Positions 8,989 to 13,901 of a stretch of DNA of 16,831 nt are shown here, piece by piece (position 1 is the stretch's first letter; each line of letters starts with the position of its first letter). The translations under genes were made by a program, and so were the position numbers. The stretch spans positions 1-16,831 of the forward strand of contig JAFPCL010000137.1 of NCBI GenBank assembly GCA_017390225.1, in the 5' to 3' direction. Source of the stretch: Clostridia bacterium (GTDB lineage Bacteria; Bacillota; Clostridia; CAKSNL01; HGM11501). The notes beneath the pieces were generated by a model, which was given only the letters and a program-made list of their open reading frames with translations, did not search any database and had not been told where the DNA came from.

Positions 8989-9009
8989 GAAAATCGCCTT
9001 GCGATTTTC
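8989..9009. repeat. Hairpin, 9-bp arms, GAAAATCGC type
   Basis: Arms GAAAATCGC and GCGATTTTC with a CTT loop. It shares arm sequence with the hairpin at 9123-9143. Confidence 0.85.
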
Positions 9010-9090
9010 TTTGAATGTATATTGTGGTTTTTGCTGAAATAAACGAGAAACAGGGCGGCTTTGGCAATGCCTACAAACAGCACACCGTAG

Positions 9091-9112
9091 GGAAGGACCC
9101 GTGTGTCCTTCC
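9091..9112. repeat. REP-like hairpin, copy 1 of the GGAAGGAC family
   Basis: Arms GGAAGGAC and GTCCTTCC with loop CCGTGT. Together with its flank (from AAACAGCAC at 9075) it is a near-duplicate of about 39 nt of the element at 9238-9259. Confidence 0.85.
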
Positions 9113-9122
9113 GTAAATAAAA

Positions 9123-9143
9123 GAAAATCGTTTCTCGATTTTC
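9123..9143. repeat. Hairpin, 8-bp arms, GAAAATCG type
   Basis: Arms GAAAATCG and CGATTTTC with loop TTTCT. A sister of the 8989-9009 hairpin with a different loop. Confidence 0.8.
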
Positions 9144-9174
9144 CACCAAAACTTTTGCGAACCAAAAATAAAAC

Positions 9175-9192
9175 GAATCCCGAGAGGGATTC
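9175..9192. repeat. Hairpin, 7-bp arms with GAGA tetraloop
   Basis: Arms GAATCCC and GGGATTC around GAGA, a GNRA tetraloop if transcribed on the plus strand. Confidence 0.8.
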
Positions 9193-9199
9193 ATAAAAC

Positions 9200-9219
9200 T
9201 TGCAAGCCATGGCTTGCAA
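9200..9219. repeat. Perfect 20-bp palindrome
   Basis: TTGCAAGCCA is followed directly by its own reverse complement with no loop. This could be a protein-binding palindrome or another member of the hairpin cluster; nothing decides between them here. Confidence 0.85.
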
Positions 9220-9237
9220 ATAAAACAGCACCCGTAA

Positions 9238-9259
9238 GGAAGGACCCGCGTGTCCTTCC
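9238..9259. repeat. REP-like hairpin, copy 2 of the GGAAGGAC family
   Basis: Arms GGAAGGAC and GTCCTTCC with loop CCGCGT, one base different from copy 1. The flank AAACAGCAC upstream and CGT downstream are shared with copy 1. Confidence 0.85.
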
Positions 9260-9293
9260 GTGTTTCTGCATGTGCGGCAAAAATTTTAAAAAA

Positions 9294-9315
9294 GGAACGA
9301 CACGCGGGTCGTTCC
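9294..9315. repeat. REP-like hairpin, inverted copy with compensatory pair change
   Basis: Arms GGAACGAC and GTCGTTCC with loop ACGCGG, the exact reverse complement of the CCGCGT loop of the element at 9238. Relative to that element both arms changed together (G-C to C-G at the fifth pair), so pairing is kept. Confidence 0.85.
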
Positions 9316-9336
9316 GTACAAGATTTTTAAGAGGTA

Positions 9337-9357
9337 GGAACAATCGGAGCTTGTTCC
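9337..9357. repeat. Hairpin, 7-bp arms GGAACAA / TTGTTCC
   Basis: Arms GGAACAA and TTGTTCC with loop TCGGAGC. The GGAAC/GTTCC outer pairs resemble the 9294-9315 element, so it may be a divergent member. Confidence 0.75.
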
Positions 9358-9395
9358 GCGGTGGCTGATTTGCGGGAAGCGAAACAGGTATAAAC

Positions 9396-9420
9396 GGGCG
9401 ATTCGTGAATCGCCCCTACG
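9396..9420. repeat. REP-like hairpin GGGCGATTC / GAATCGCCC
   Basis: Nine-pair arms GGGCGATTC and GAATCGCCC with a two-base GT loop, followed by CTACG. On the minus strand it reads CGTAGGGGCGATT, matching the CGTAGGG flank of the 9091 element. I recall similar CGTAGGGGCG hairpins as common intergenic repeats in gut Clostridia (recollection only). Confidence 0.8.
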
Positions 9421-9442
9421 ATTTACCCCATCATACAATCAA

Positions 9443-9467
9443 AGCTTTGCGCGAAAAACGCAAAGCT
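9443..9467. repeat. Hairpin, 9-bp arms AGCTTTGCG / CGCAAAGCT
   Basis: Arms at 9443-9451 and 9459-9467 with loop CGAAAAA. No T run follows on either strand, so it is not a standard terminator. Confidence 0.8.
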
Positions 9468-9604
9468 ACCGAAACTCCACACTCCACTCTTCACACTCCA
9501 AACTAATTCTGCCTCTGCATGGGTCGTGCCGTACAGAGAATTTTCAGAGGAAGGGGATGTAAAAGAATTATTTTGAATCCTCTTTTTGACTTAGGGGATA
9601 TCTT

Positions 9605-10276
9605 TTACGGAATATAAACGCGCTGTAATGCCGTCACAACGCCGCCTTCAAGAATAATCTGTGCATTGGAAGGCACGAAGTGATATTCAATATTGGCATC
9701 CTCAGCAAGCATTTCGGATGCGGTGTAGTGCATGGGATCTTTGTCTAAATCCCGGGCATCGGTGAACACAAAGGTGTCGGCAACGGGAAGCACGACTTCG
9801 CCCAGCGCGTAGTATGCTTTGGCATCGTTTTCACGGGTCTCATAGAACACGGTGGTGTCGTGACAGATAAGCTCCAAGCCGCCGTTTTCAATGCCGCCGT
9901 TGATGATAACCGCGCCGTCGTCTCTGCGCTCTACGGTGCTGACGGTGACTTCTTCGCCCAAACGTTCCACTGTGTCGCCTTCTTTGAGTGCGGCAATGTC
10001 CACCATATCGTATACATCGTAGGTGTATACGGTGGCTTTCATTTGCAAATTGCCTTCTTCATCTTTGTACACATCGCCTTCTTTGATGGATACGGCAAGC
10101 GTGCAATCGGAAAGCATTTCCAAATCCATGGGATTCTCCAGCGGACGAATGACGACGGCTTCGGGAACTTCCACTGCAGTCTCCGAAGAAGCGGCCGGCG
10201 GTGCGGTTTTTCCGCAAGCACAGAGCGTGGCAACAATACAAAGCAGCATTACTGCAGTTAACAAGATTTTTTTCAT
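9605..10276 (-). CDS. Lipoprotein of unknown function
   Basis: Predicted 223-residue lipoprotein. The ATG at 10276 is preferred over a GTG three codons upstream because GAGG lies 8 nt before it and the protein then begins MKKILLTAVML. The lipobox LCAC puts the lipidated Cys at residue 21. Residues 22-45 are a short Ala/Pro/Glu spacer. The rest looks like a beta-rich domain with the segments VYTYDVYDMVDIAALKEGD (83-101) and AVIINGGIENGGLEL (122-136). I have a recollection of similar uncharacterised clostridial lipoproteins but know no named family or function. It has its own consensus promoter. A short inverted repeat, GTAAAAGA (9559-9566) and TCTTTTAC (9601-9608), overlaps the stop codon but is not a convincing terminator. 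Confidence 0.88.
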   Translation of the reverse strand: MKKILLTAVMLLCIVATLCACGKTAPPAASSETAVEVPEAVVIRPLENPMDLEMLSDCTLAVSIKEGDVYKDEEGNLQMKATVYTYDVYDMVDIAALKEGDTVERLGEEVTVSTVERRDDGAVIINGGIENGGLELICHDTTVFYETRENDAKAYYALGEVVLPVADTFVFTDARDLDKDPMHYTASEMLAEDANIEYHFVPSNAQIILEGGVVTALQRVYIP

Positions 10277-10319
10277 AACAAACACCTCTTTTTTTTGATC
10301 GCTTTATGCGATTATTTAT

Positions 10320-10348
10320 ATTATACAGCATCCGCGAGATAAAATCAA
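10320..10348 (-). promoter_or_regulatory. Promoter of the 9605-10276 lipoprotein gene
   Basis: Minus-strand -35 TTGATT (10348-10343), 17-nt spacer, perfect -10 TATAAT (10325-10320). The leader begins near 10313 with a 5-bp hairpin, ATCGC and GCGAT (10298-10312), which may stabilise the 5' end. Confidence 0.75.
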
Positions 10349-10371
10349 TGGATTTTAAAAAAGGAAATGTG

Positions 10372-10397
10372 AAAACATGAATTTCTCTGCATGTTTT
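10372..10397. repeat. Hairpin in the 10.33-10.54 kb intergenic region
   Basis: Arms AAAACATG and CATGTTTT with a 10-nt loop, in a gene-free stretch between two divergent promoters (10320-10348 minus, 10540-10569 plus). No transcript clearly needs a terminator here. The rest of 10398-10537 is AT-rich with no gene that I can support. Confidence 0.5.
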
Positions 10398-10537
10398 TAT
10401 ACGATGAAATGCCGAAATATCCCTGATTACAAGCTTCTTTTATTTCGACGGGAAATGGCATAAACCTGTTATATATGCATTTTTAATATGGCTAAAGTGT
10501 AGAAATGTAAGAATATATAGACGAAACTGTGAATTTG

Positions 10538-10569
10538 TATTGACAAATATAACACCATTATGGTAGGAT
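10538..10569 (+). promoter_or_regulatory. Promoter with palindromic operator for repressor/protease operon
   Basis: -35 TTGACA (10540-10545), 18-nt spacer, -10 TAGGAT (10564-10569) preceded by TGG (extended -10). Between them is the 11-bp palindrome ACCATTATGGT (10554-10564), which overlaps the first base of the -10. The segment 10538-10565 is identical over 28 nt to 15919-15946 in front of the second protease copy. The likely binding protein is the XRE regulator encoded directly downstream, so autorepression is expected (inference). Confidence 0.75.
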
Positions 10570-10619
10570 AAATAAAATTGTTTTATAGATATGTTTATTC
10601 TGCGAAAAGGAGTTTTCAA

Positions 10620-11165
10620 ATGGAAGAGTTTTTGAATATTTCGCTGACGGAAAAAGAAAAGAAGGCATATATCGAAGCTTTGGCGCCGCAACTGCCGCTC
10701 CTTCGGGCAACGGCAGGAATATCGCAAGAGGAGATTTCCAATGTGATCGGCATTTCCCGTCAGACCTATGGTGCCATTGAGAGAAAAGCCAAAAAAATGT
10801 CTTGGAACACGTATATGGCGCTCATTTTGTTTTTTGATTACAATCAAAAAACCCATGACATTATAAGAAATGTTTCAGCATTCCCGCAAGAGCTGATTCG
10901 GCGGTTCAACGAGGGACGAGATCCGCTTTCTTTTGATTTGTCGTCGATTTTGGGAGATCATACCGCTAATATTCTGGATTCTCTGGATGAACAAGCGGTT
11001 ACTACAATCAAAACGGTTTTGATGTTGGAGTATTCGCGCTGTAACGATCTTTCGTCTGAGGCGGTCATCAAGTTCTTTGAAGGCATTCAATTTACGCGCA
11101 AACCTGTTTCCGAAAAAGACAGAAAAACTTCACAAGCAATCAAGAATATAAAAAGGAACGGATAA
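10620..11165 (+). CDS. XRE-family repressor, partner of the membrane protease
   Basis: DNA-binding protein of 181 residues. The Cro/CI-type helix-turn-helix covers residues about 26-70: LRATAGISQEEISNVIG, then the recognition helix SRQTYGAIER at 46-55. Residues 80-181 are a helical C-terminal region of unknown fold ending in a basic tail. The ATG at 10620 has AAGGAG 7 nt upstream; an in-frame ATG 42 nt earlier has no ribosome site. The next gene starts 2 nt after its stop, so translation is probably coupled. XRE repressor plus ImmA-like protease is the arrangement known from ICEBs1 ImmR/ImmA, where the protease cleaves the repressor; that job is inferred here. Its promoter contains a palindrome that it most likely binds. 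A truncated relic of a second copy lies at 15975-16094. Confidence 0.88.
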   Translation: MEEFLNISLTEKEKKAYIEALAPQLPLLRATAGISQEEISNVIGISRQTYGAIERKAKKMSWNTYMALILFFDYNQKTHDIIRNVSAFPQELIRRFNEGRDPLSFDLSSILGDHTANILDSLDEQAVTTIKTVLMLEYSRCNDLSSEAVIKFFEGIQFTRKPVSEKDRKTSQAIKNIKRNG

Positions 11166-11167
11166 AA

Positions 11168-11851
11168 ATGCAAAAATCAATGCAAAAGACCGCAGAACAG
11201 TTCAGCCTGCGGCATGACTTATCGGAAATCAGTTATCCTGCTCTGAAAAAGGCGGCACAGGATATCGGCTATACAATGATTGAATTCCACCATTTATGTA
11301 ATGAAAAGCATGTGGAAACGGTGATTTGCAATTTGGATATTGAAGATGCCGTTCGTGTTTCCCGCGGTTTTACCTACGCCAATCAAGATTACCGCTTGAT
11401 TTTTATCCATGAGGATCTGAATGAAGATGAAAAAATCTTGGTGCTTTCGCACGAGCTGGGGCATATTGTCTGTGCGCATTTTTCCGGCGGTCCCATCATC
11501 GGCAACGATGTGCGAGAGGAACATGAAGCCAATGAATTTTCGCATTATCTTTTGAAAAATACCTTTGCCCGTAAAAGAAAGATGTTTTTAAAAAAACATA
11601 AAAAAGCAGTTGTTATTGTTGTTGTATTACTCATAATCTTATGCGCTGGGCTTCTGATTGGTGGGAAGATTCGGAAGGAAGAATCTTATTTTGGAGAATA
11701 TTATATTTCCGCAACCGGAAAGAAATATCATGAAAAGGAATGTATTTTCGTAAAAAATAAAACAACGGCGCACAGGCTGGAGCTTGAAGCTTATGAATCC
11801 GGTGCATATACCCCTTGCGAAATATGCCTTCCCGAGGAAAAAGATGAATAA
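11168..11851 (+). CDS. Membrane-anchored ImmA/IrrE-like metalloprotease with Ada-like domain, copy 1
   Basis: Protein of 227 residues with three parts. Residues 1-140 are an ImmA/IrrE-like peptidase: HELGH at 95-99 gives the HExxH zinc site (His95, Glu96, His99), and Glu120 in EHEANEFSHYLL fits the third zinc ligand. Residues about 147-168 form one hydrophobic helix (VVIVVVLLIILCAGLLIG) preceded by RKRKMFLKKHKK, so the peptidase should be inside. Residues 175-224 lie outside and resemble the Ada-type metal-binding fold: YH-x3-C (His188, Cys192) and TPCEICLP (Cys217, Cys220). The start follows an AAAAGGAAC ribosome site. Lying 2 nt after the XRE gene, it probably inactivates that repressor when the outer domain is triggered (inference). 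Alternative: a membrane-bound quality-control protease with no regulatory role. Confidence 0.85.
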   Translation: MQKSMQKTAEQFSLRHDLSEISYPALKKAAQDIGYTMIEFHHLCNEKHVETVICNLDIEDAVRVSRGFTYANQDYRLIFIHEDLNEDEKILVLSHELGHIVCAHFSGGPIIGNDVREEHEANEFSHYLLKNTFARKRKMFLKKHKKAVVIVVVLLIILCAGLLIGGKIRKEESYFGEYYISATGKKYHEKECIFVKNKTTAHRLELEAYESGAYTPCEICLPEEKDE

Positions 11852-11887
11852 GACTAAAAAATAAGGTACATACAAGGGGTGGAAAAG

Positions 11888-12241
11888 ATGAAAAGAAAGT
11901 GCTTGTTTATAGCGGCAATGCTGCTGATTTGTCTTGGAATGACTGCTTGTGGCAACAAAGAGCAAAAAGTTTCGTGTACCATGTGCAACGGTTCCGGGCA
12001 GGTCAAATATTATTACGGCGAAGGGGACAATGACTACAACATGGGGCCCTGCACAAGCTGTGATGAAAAGGGCTACCATATGGTGATTCCCAAAGGGGAT
12101 TCAAATGGCGGCAAGCGTGTGATTTGCGGTAGCTGTGAAACCTATGTGGATGAGCTGATTACTCAAAAAGATGCCGCCGGTGAGGATAGAACATGGTGCA
12201 AAGATTGCTGGGCTGATTACAATGAAATCATGGGGCTTTAA
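11888..12241 (+). CDS. Small lipoprotein with four CxxC motifs (DnaJ-like zinc finger)
   Basis: Lipoprotein of 117 residues, third gene of the repressor/protease operon, 36 nt after the protease stop. The ATG at 11888 is used since AAGGGG lies 8 nt upstream; a GTG 9 nt earlier lies within that site. The signal MKRKCLFIAAMLLICLGMTAC places the lipidated Cys at residue 21. The mature part is short and Cys-rich: CTMCNGSG (Cys30, Cys33) with CTSC (55-58) recalls the CxxCxGxG zinc finger of DnaJ, and CGSC (80-83) with CKDC (104-107) forms a second pair. It could hold two zinc ions or be redox-active on the outer face of the membrane. Together with the Cys/His ectodomain of the protease this suggests a metal- or thiol-related surface signal, but that is inference. 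Function unknown. Confidence 0.82.
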   Translation: MKRKCLFIAAMLLICLGMTACGNKEQKVSCTMCNGSGQVKYYYGEGDNDYNMGPCTSCDEKGYHMVIPKGDSNGGKRVICGSCETYVDELITQKDAAGEDRTWCKDCWADYNEIMGL

Positions 12242-12252
12242 TCATTTACATG

Positions 12253-12287
12253 AAAAAACGAGAGCAGAAAACTGTTCTCGTTTTTTT
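12253..12287. terminator. Bidirectional terminator between convergent operons
   Basis: Stem arms AACGAGAGCAG (12257-12267) and CTGTTCTCGTT (12272-12282), eleven pairs with one G-T, AAAA loop. A T run follows on the plus strand (12281-12287) and an A run precedes it (12253-12258), so it also serves the minus-strand XRE gene ending at 12298. Confidence 0.9.
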
Positions 12288-12297
12288 ATAAAGCATT

Positions 12298-12714
12298 TTA
12301 CAGAGGACTACAACCCATTTCGTCCAAAAGAATGTTACAACGGACGACACTGAGCTTGGACTGCAGTGCGGATAGAATAACACTGTCGCGTTTGTTTCGC
12401 GGATAGAGCGTGGCATAGCCTGCGTATTGGAGCATGGTTTGCGTTTCCTCAATGGTCAGATCCATGCCCATGCAAAGGGCAATCAGCTTATCCCGCGACG
12501 GAATTCTTGTGCCGGCAAAAATCTGATAGGCATAGACATTGAAGATGCCCGATTTCTCAATGACCGTGGCTTTTGTTAGATTCTTCTCTTCCAGACGGGC
12601 GTTTAAATAACAGCACAGCGGTTCGCTGACCATTTCGTCACTGTTGTTTTTTAAATAATCGTGAAGCCGTCCGTTTTTTAACAGCTCCAGTAATTCTTCC
12701 GTTGTTTTCTTCAT
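12298..12714 (-). CDS. XRE-type regulator paired with membrane kinase
   Basis: Protein of 138 residues. Residues 1-28 are a helical start (TEELLELLKNGRLHDYLKNN); residues about 33-100 are a lambda-repressor-like helix-turn-helix with LTKATVIEKSGI as the first helices and VYAYQIFAGTRIPSRDKLIAL as recognition helix and following helix. The tail (101-138) carries YPRNKRDSVI. The wording matches a clostridial XRE group I recall as commonly sitting beside Ser/Thr kinases (recollection). The ATG at 12714 has AGGAG 9 nt upstream; a longer in-frame start at 12819 would run through the divergent promoter region and is rejected. It is divergent from the kinase gene with overlapping promoters. Likely role: regulating itself and the kinase, possibly as a phosphorylation target (inference). 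Confidence 0.85.
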   Translation of the reverse strand: MKKTTEELLELLKNGRLHDYLKNNSDEMVSEPLCCYLNARLEEKNLTKATVIEKSGIFNVYAYQIFAGTRIPSRDKLIALCMGMDLTIEETQTMLQYAGYATLYPRNKRDSVILSALQSKLSVVRCNILLDEMGCSPL

Positions 12715-12715
12715 C

Positions 12716-12771
12716 TTGACCAACTCCTGAAAATATGATATTATGATATTATAAATAAATCCTCTTGTCAA
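12716..12771. promoter_or_regulatory. Interlocked divergent promoters of XRE gene and kinase
   Basis: Plus (kinase): -35 TTGACC (12716-12721), 17-nt spacer, -10 TATTAT (12739-12744), TGA just before it. Minus (XRE): -35 TTGACA (12771-12766), 17-nt spacer, -10 TATCAT (12748-12743). The two -10 boxes share 12743-12744, so polymerase can occupy only one at a time. TATGATAT is repeated in tandem at 12734-12741 and 12742-12749 across both -10 boxes, a candidate operator. Confidence 0.75.
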
Positions 12772-12782
12772 GGAGATAAAAA

Positions 12783-13799
12783 ATGATTCCCATATCTTCC
12801 TATGAGGAAATATCCTCATTTAATGAAAATACTTCTTTGGTTCAATACGGTGATCAAAAATATGTGAAAAAGCGCGTGCCGAAGGAATTGACCTCTATTT
12901 ATGAAATTCTTTGCAAAAAGCGGCATAAAAACATTTCTGAGATTATCGAAGTGTATGCCTATGAGGACTGCACCATTGTGATTGAAGCCTATATCGACGG
13001 AAGCACGCTGGCAGATGTTTTAAAAAGCCAAGGCGTCTTCTCTCAATCGCAGACCAAGCGAATCATCGGGCAGATCTGCGACGGGCTGTGCTTTTTGCAT
13101 GATCAAAACATCATTCATCGCGATATCAACACAAATAATATTATGCTGACAAAAGACGGCAATGTGAAGATCATCGATTTCGACATTTGCCGCAGTGTGA
13201 AATCAGGGACGACACAAGATACAACAATTCTCGGAACTGTCGGCTATGCCGCCCCCGAGCAATTCGGCTTTGCCCAGTCCGACAGCCGCACCGATGTTTA
13301 TGCCGTGGCAGTTTTGGCAAACGTCATGCTCACGGGGGATTTTCCGCATCAAAAAAAGTGCCGCGGACGGATAGGGAGCGTCATCCGAAAAGCCACCGCC
13401 ATTGATCCGAGCATGCGCTATAAAGACATTTCCAAATTCCGTGCCGCCTTCACCGGCGCCACAGACGAGCGCACACCGCTTTTTATCCGCATGCTCCGAT
13501 GTGCCCCGGGGTATCGCACAGGGAATCCTCTGTATATGCTGATTGCTACGTTTTACTATTTTACATATATACCGCTCATGATTGCCTTTTTGTATTGGGC
13601 AGAAAATACTTCGGATTTTTTCTTGACGCTTATGGGAAACATTCTTATGCTTTGTATTCCACCGATGCTTTTGACCAATGTGTTCGGATGGCGGGATAAA
13701 ATAGCAAACACGCCACTCAAGCGATGGGTATACAGTATTTTGGTGTCCTTCCTGTCCTTTTTTATCGGCGCCTGTATTTTATCACAGATTTTAATATAA
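12783..13799 (+). CDS. Membrane-anchored Ser/Thr protein kinase
   Basis: Protein of 338 residues. Residues about 8-225 are a eukaryote-like (Hanks) kinase domain: the catalytic loop IIHRDINTNNIML has Asp114 and Asn119, metal-binding Asp132 is in IIDFDICR, and GYAAPEQFG at 154-162 is the activation-segment end. Three features differ from the usual pattern: there is no clear glycine-rich loop (residues 7-27), the catalytic-loop Lys is Asn116 (HRDIN rather than HRDLK), and DFG reads DFD. ATP-anchoring Lys is probably Lys29 or Lys30. Residues about 249-272, 278-303 and 315-338 are three hydrophobic segments, so the kinase is tethered from the inside. No PASTA or other outer sensor domain. Start set by AAGGAG 7 nt upstream. 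Paired divergently with an XRE regulator, its likely partner; no phosphatase gene is nearby. Confidence 0.9.
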   Translation: MIPISSYEEISSFNENTSLVQYGDQKYVKKRVPKELTSIYEILCKKRHKNISEIIEVYAYEDCTIVIEAYIDGSTLADVLKSQGVFSQSQTKRIIGQICDGLCFLHDQNIIHRDINTNNIMLTKDGNVKIIDFDICRSVKSGTTQDTTILGTVGYAAPEQFGFAQSDSRTDVYAVAVLANVMLTGDFPHQKKCRGRIGSVIRKATAIDPSMRYKDISKFRAAFTGATDERTPLFIRMLRCAPGYRTGNPLYMLIATFYYFTYIPLMIAFLYWAENTSDFFLTLMGNILMLCIPPMLLTNVFGWRDKIANTPLKRWVYSILVSFLSFFIGACILSQILI

Positions 13800-13825
13800 G
13801 TATTATGCACACAGCATAACAAAAG

Positions 13826-13869
13826 CCCCCGAAAATAAGATAAAATCATCTTGTTCTCGGGGGTTTTTT
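13826..13869 (+). terminator. Terminator or attenuator between kinase and stalk-protein gene
   Basis: Arms CCCCCGA (13826-13832) and TCGGGGG (13857-13863) with an inner AAGAT (13837-13841)/ATCTT (13848-13852) stem, then TTTTTT (13864-13869). It lies 26 nt after the kinase stop. Only 19 nt separate the T run from the next ribosome site, so it may act as a leaky terminator or attenuator for the genes downstream. Confidence 0.85.
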
Positions 13870-13901
13870 CTCGGAAAATAAAAGAAAAAAGGAGTAAAAA
13901 A

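Larger units (their letters stand above)
8930..9604. other. Gene-free stretch packed with short inverted repeats
   Basis: About 675 nt without a credible gene: open frames here lack ribosome sites and are broken up by hairpin sequences. The stretch carries a 14-bp tandem repeat, at least ten perfect or near-perfect hairpins listed separately, and pyrimidine-rich CTCCACACTCC-like sequence near 9475-9500. The hairpins lie between the terminator of the amidase gene and the 3' end of a minus-strand lipoprotein gene, so transcripts of the latter may run into them. It reads as an accumulation of REP-like intergenic repeats rather than one structured RNA, but the latter is not excluded. Confidence 0.7.

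Noticed and set aside
8626..9231. Minus-strand frame running across the terminator and hairpin cluster
   Set aside because: It covers the end of the amidase gene, the terminator and several repeats, with no ribosome site or recognisable protein.
8941..9470. CRISPR array in the repeat-rich stretch
   Set aside because: The repeats are hairpins of different sequence at irregular spacing, with no constant repeat/spacer rhythm and no cas genes.
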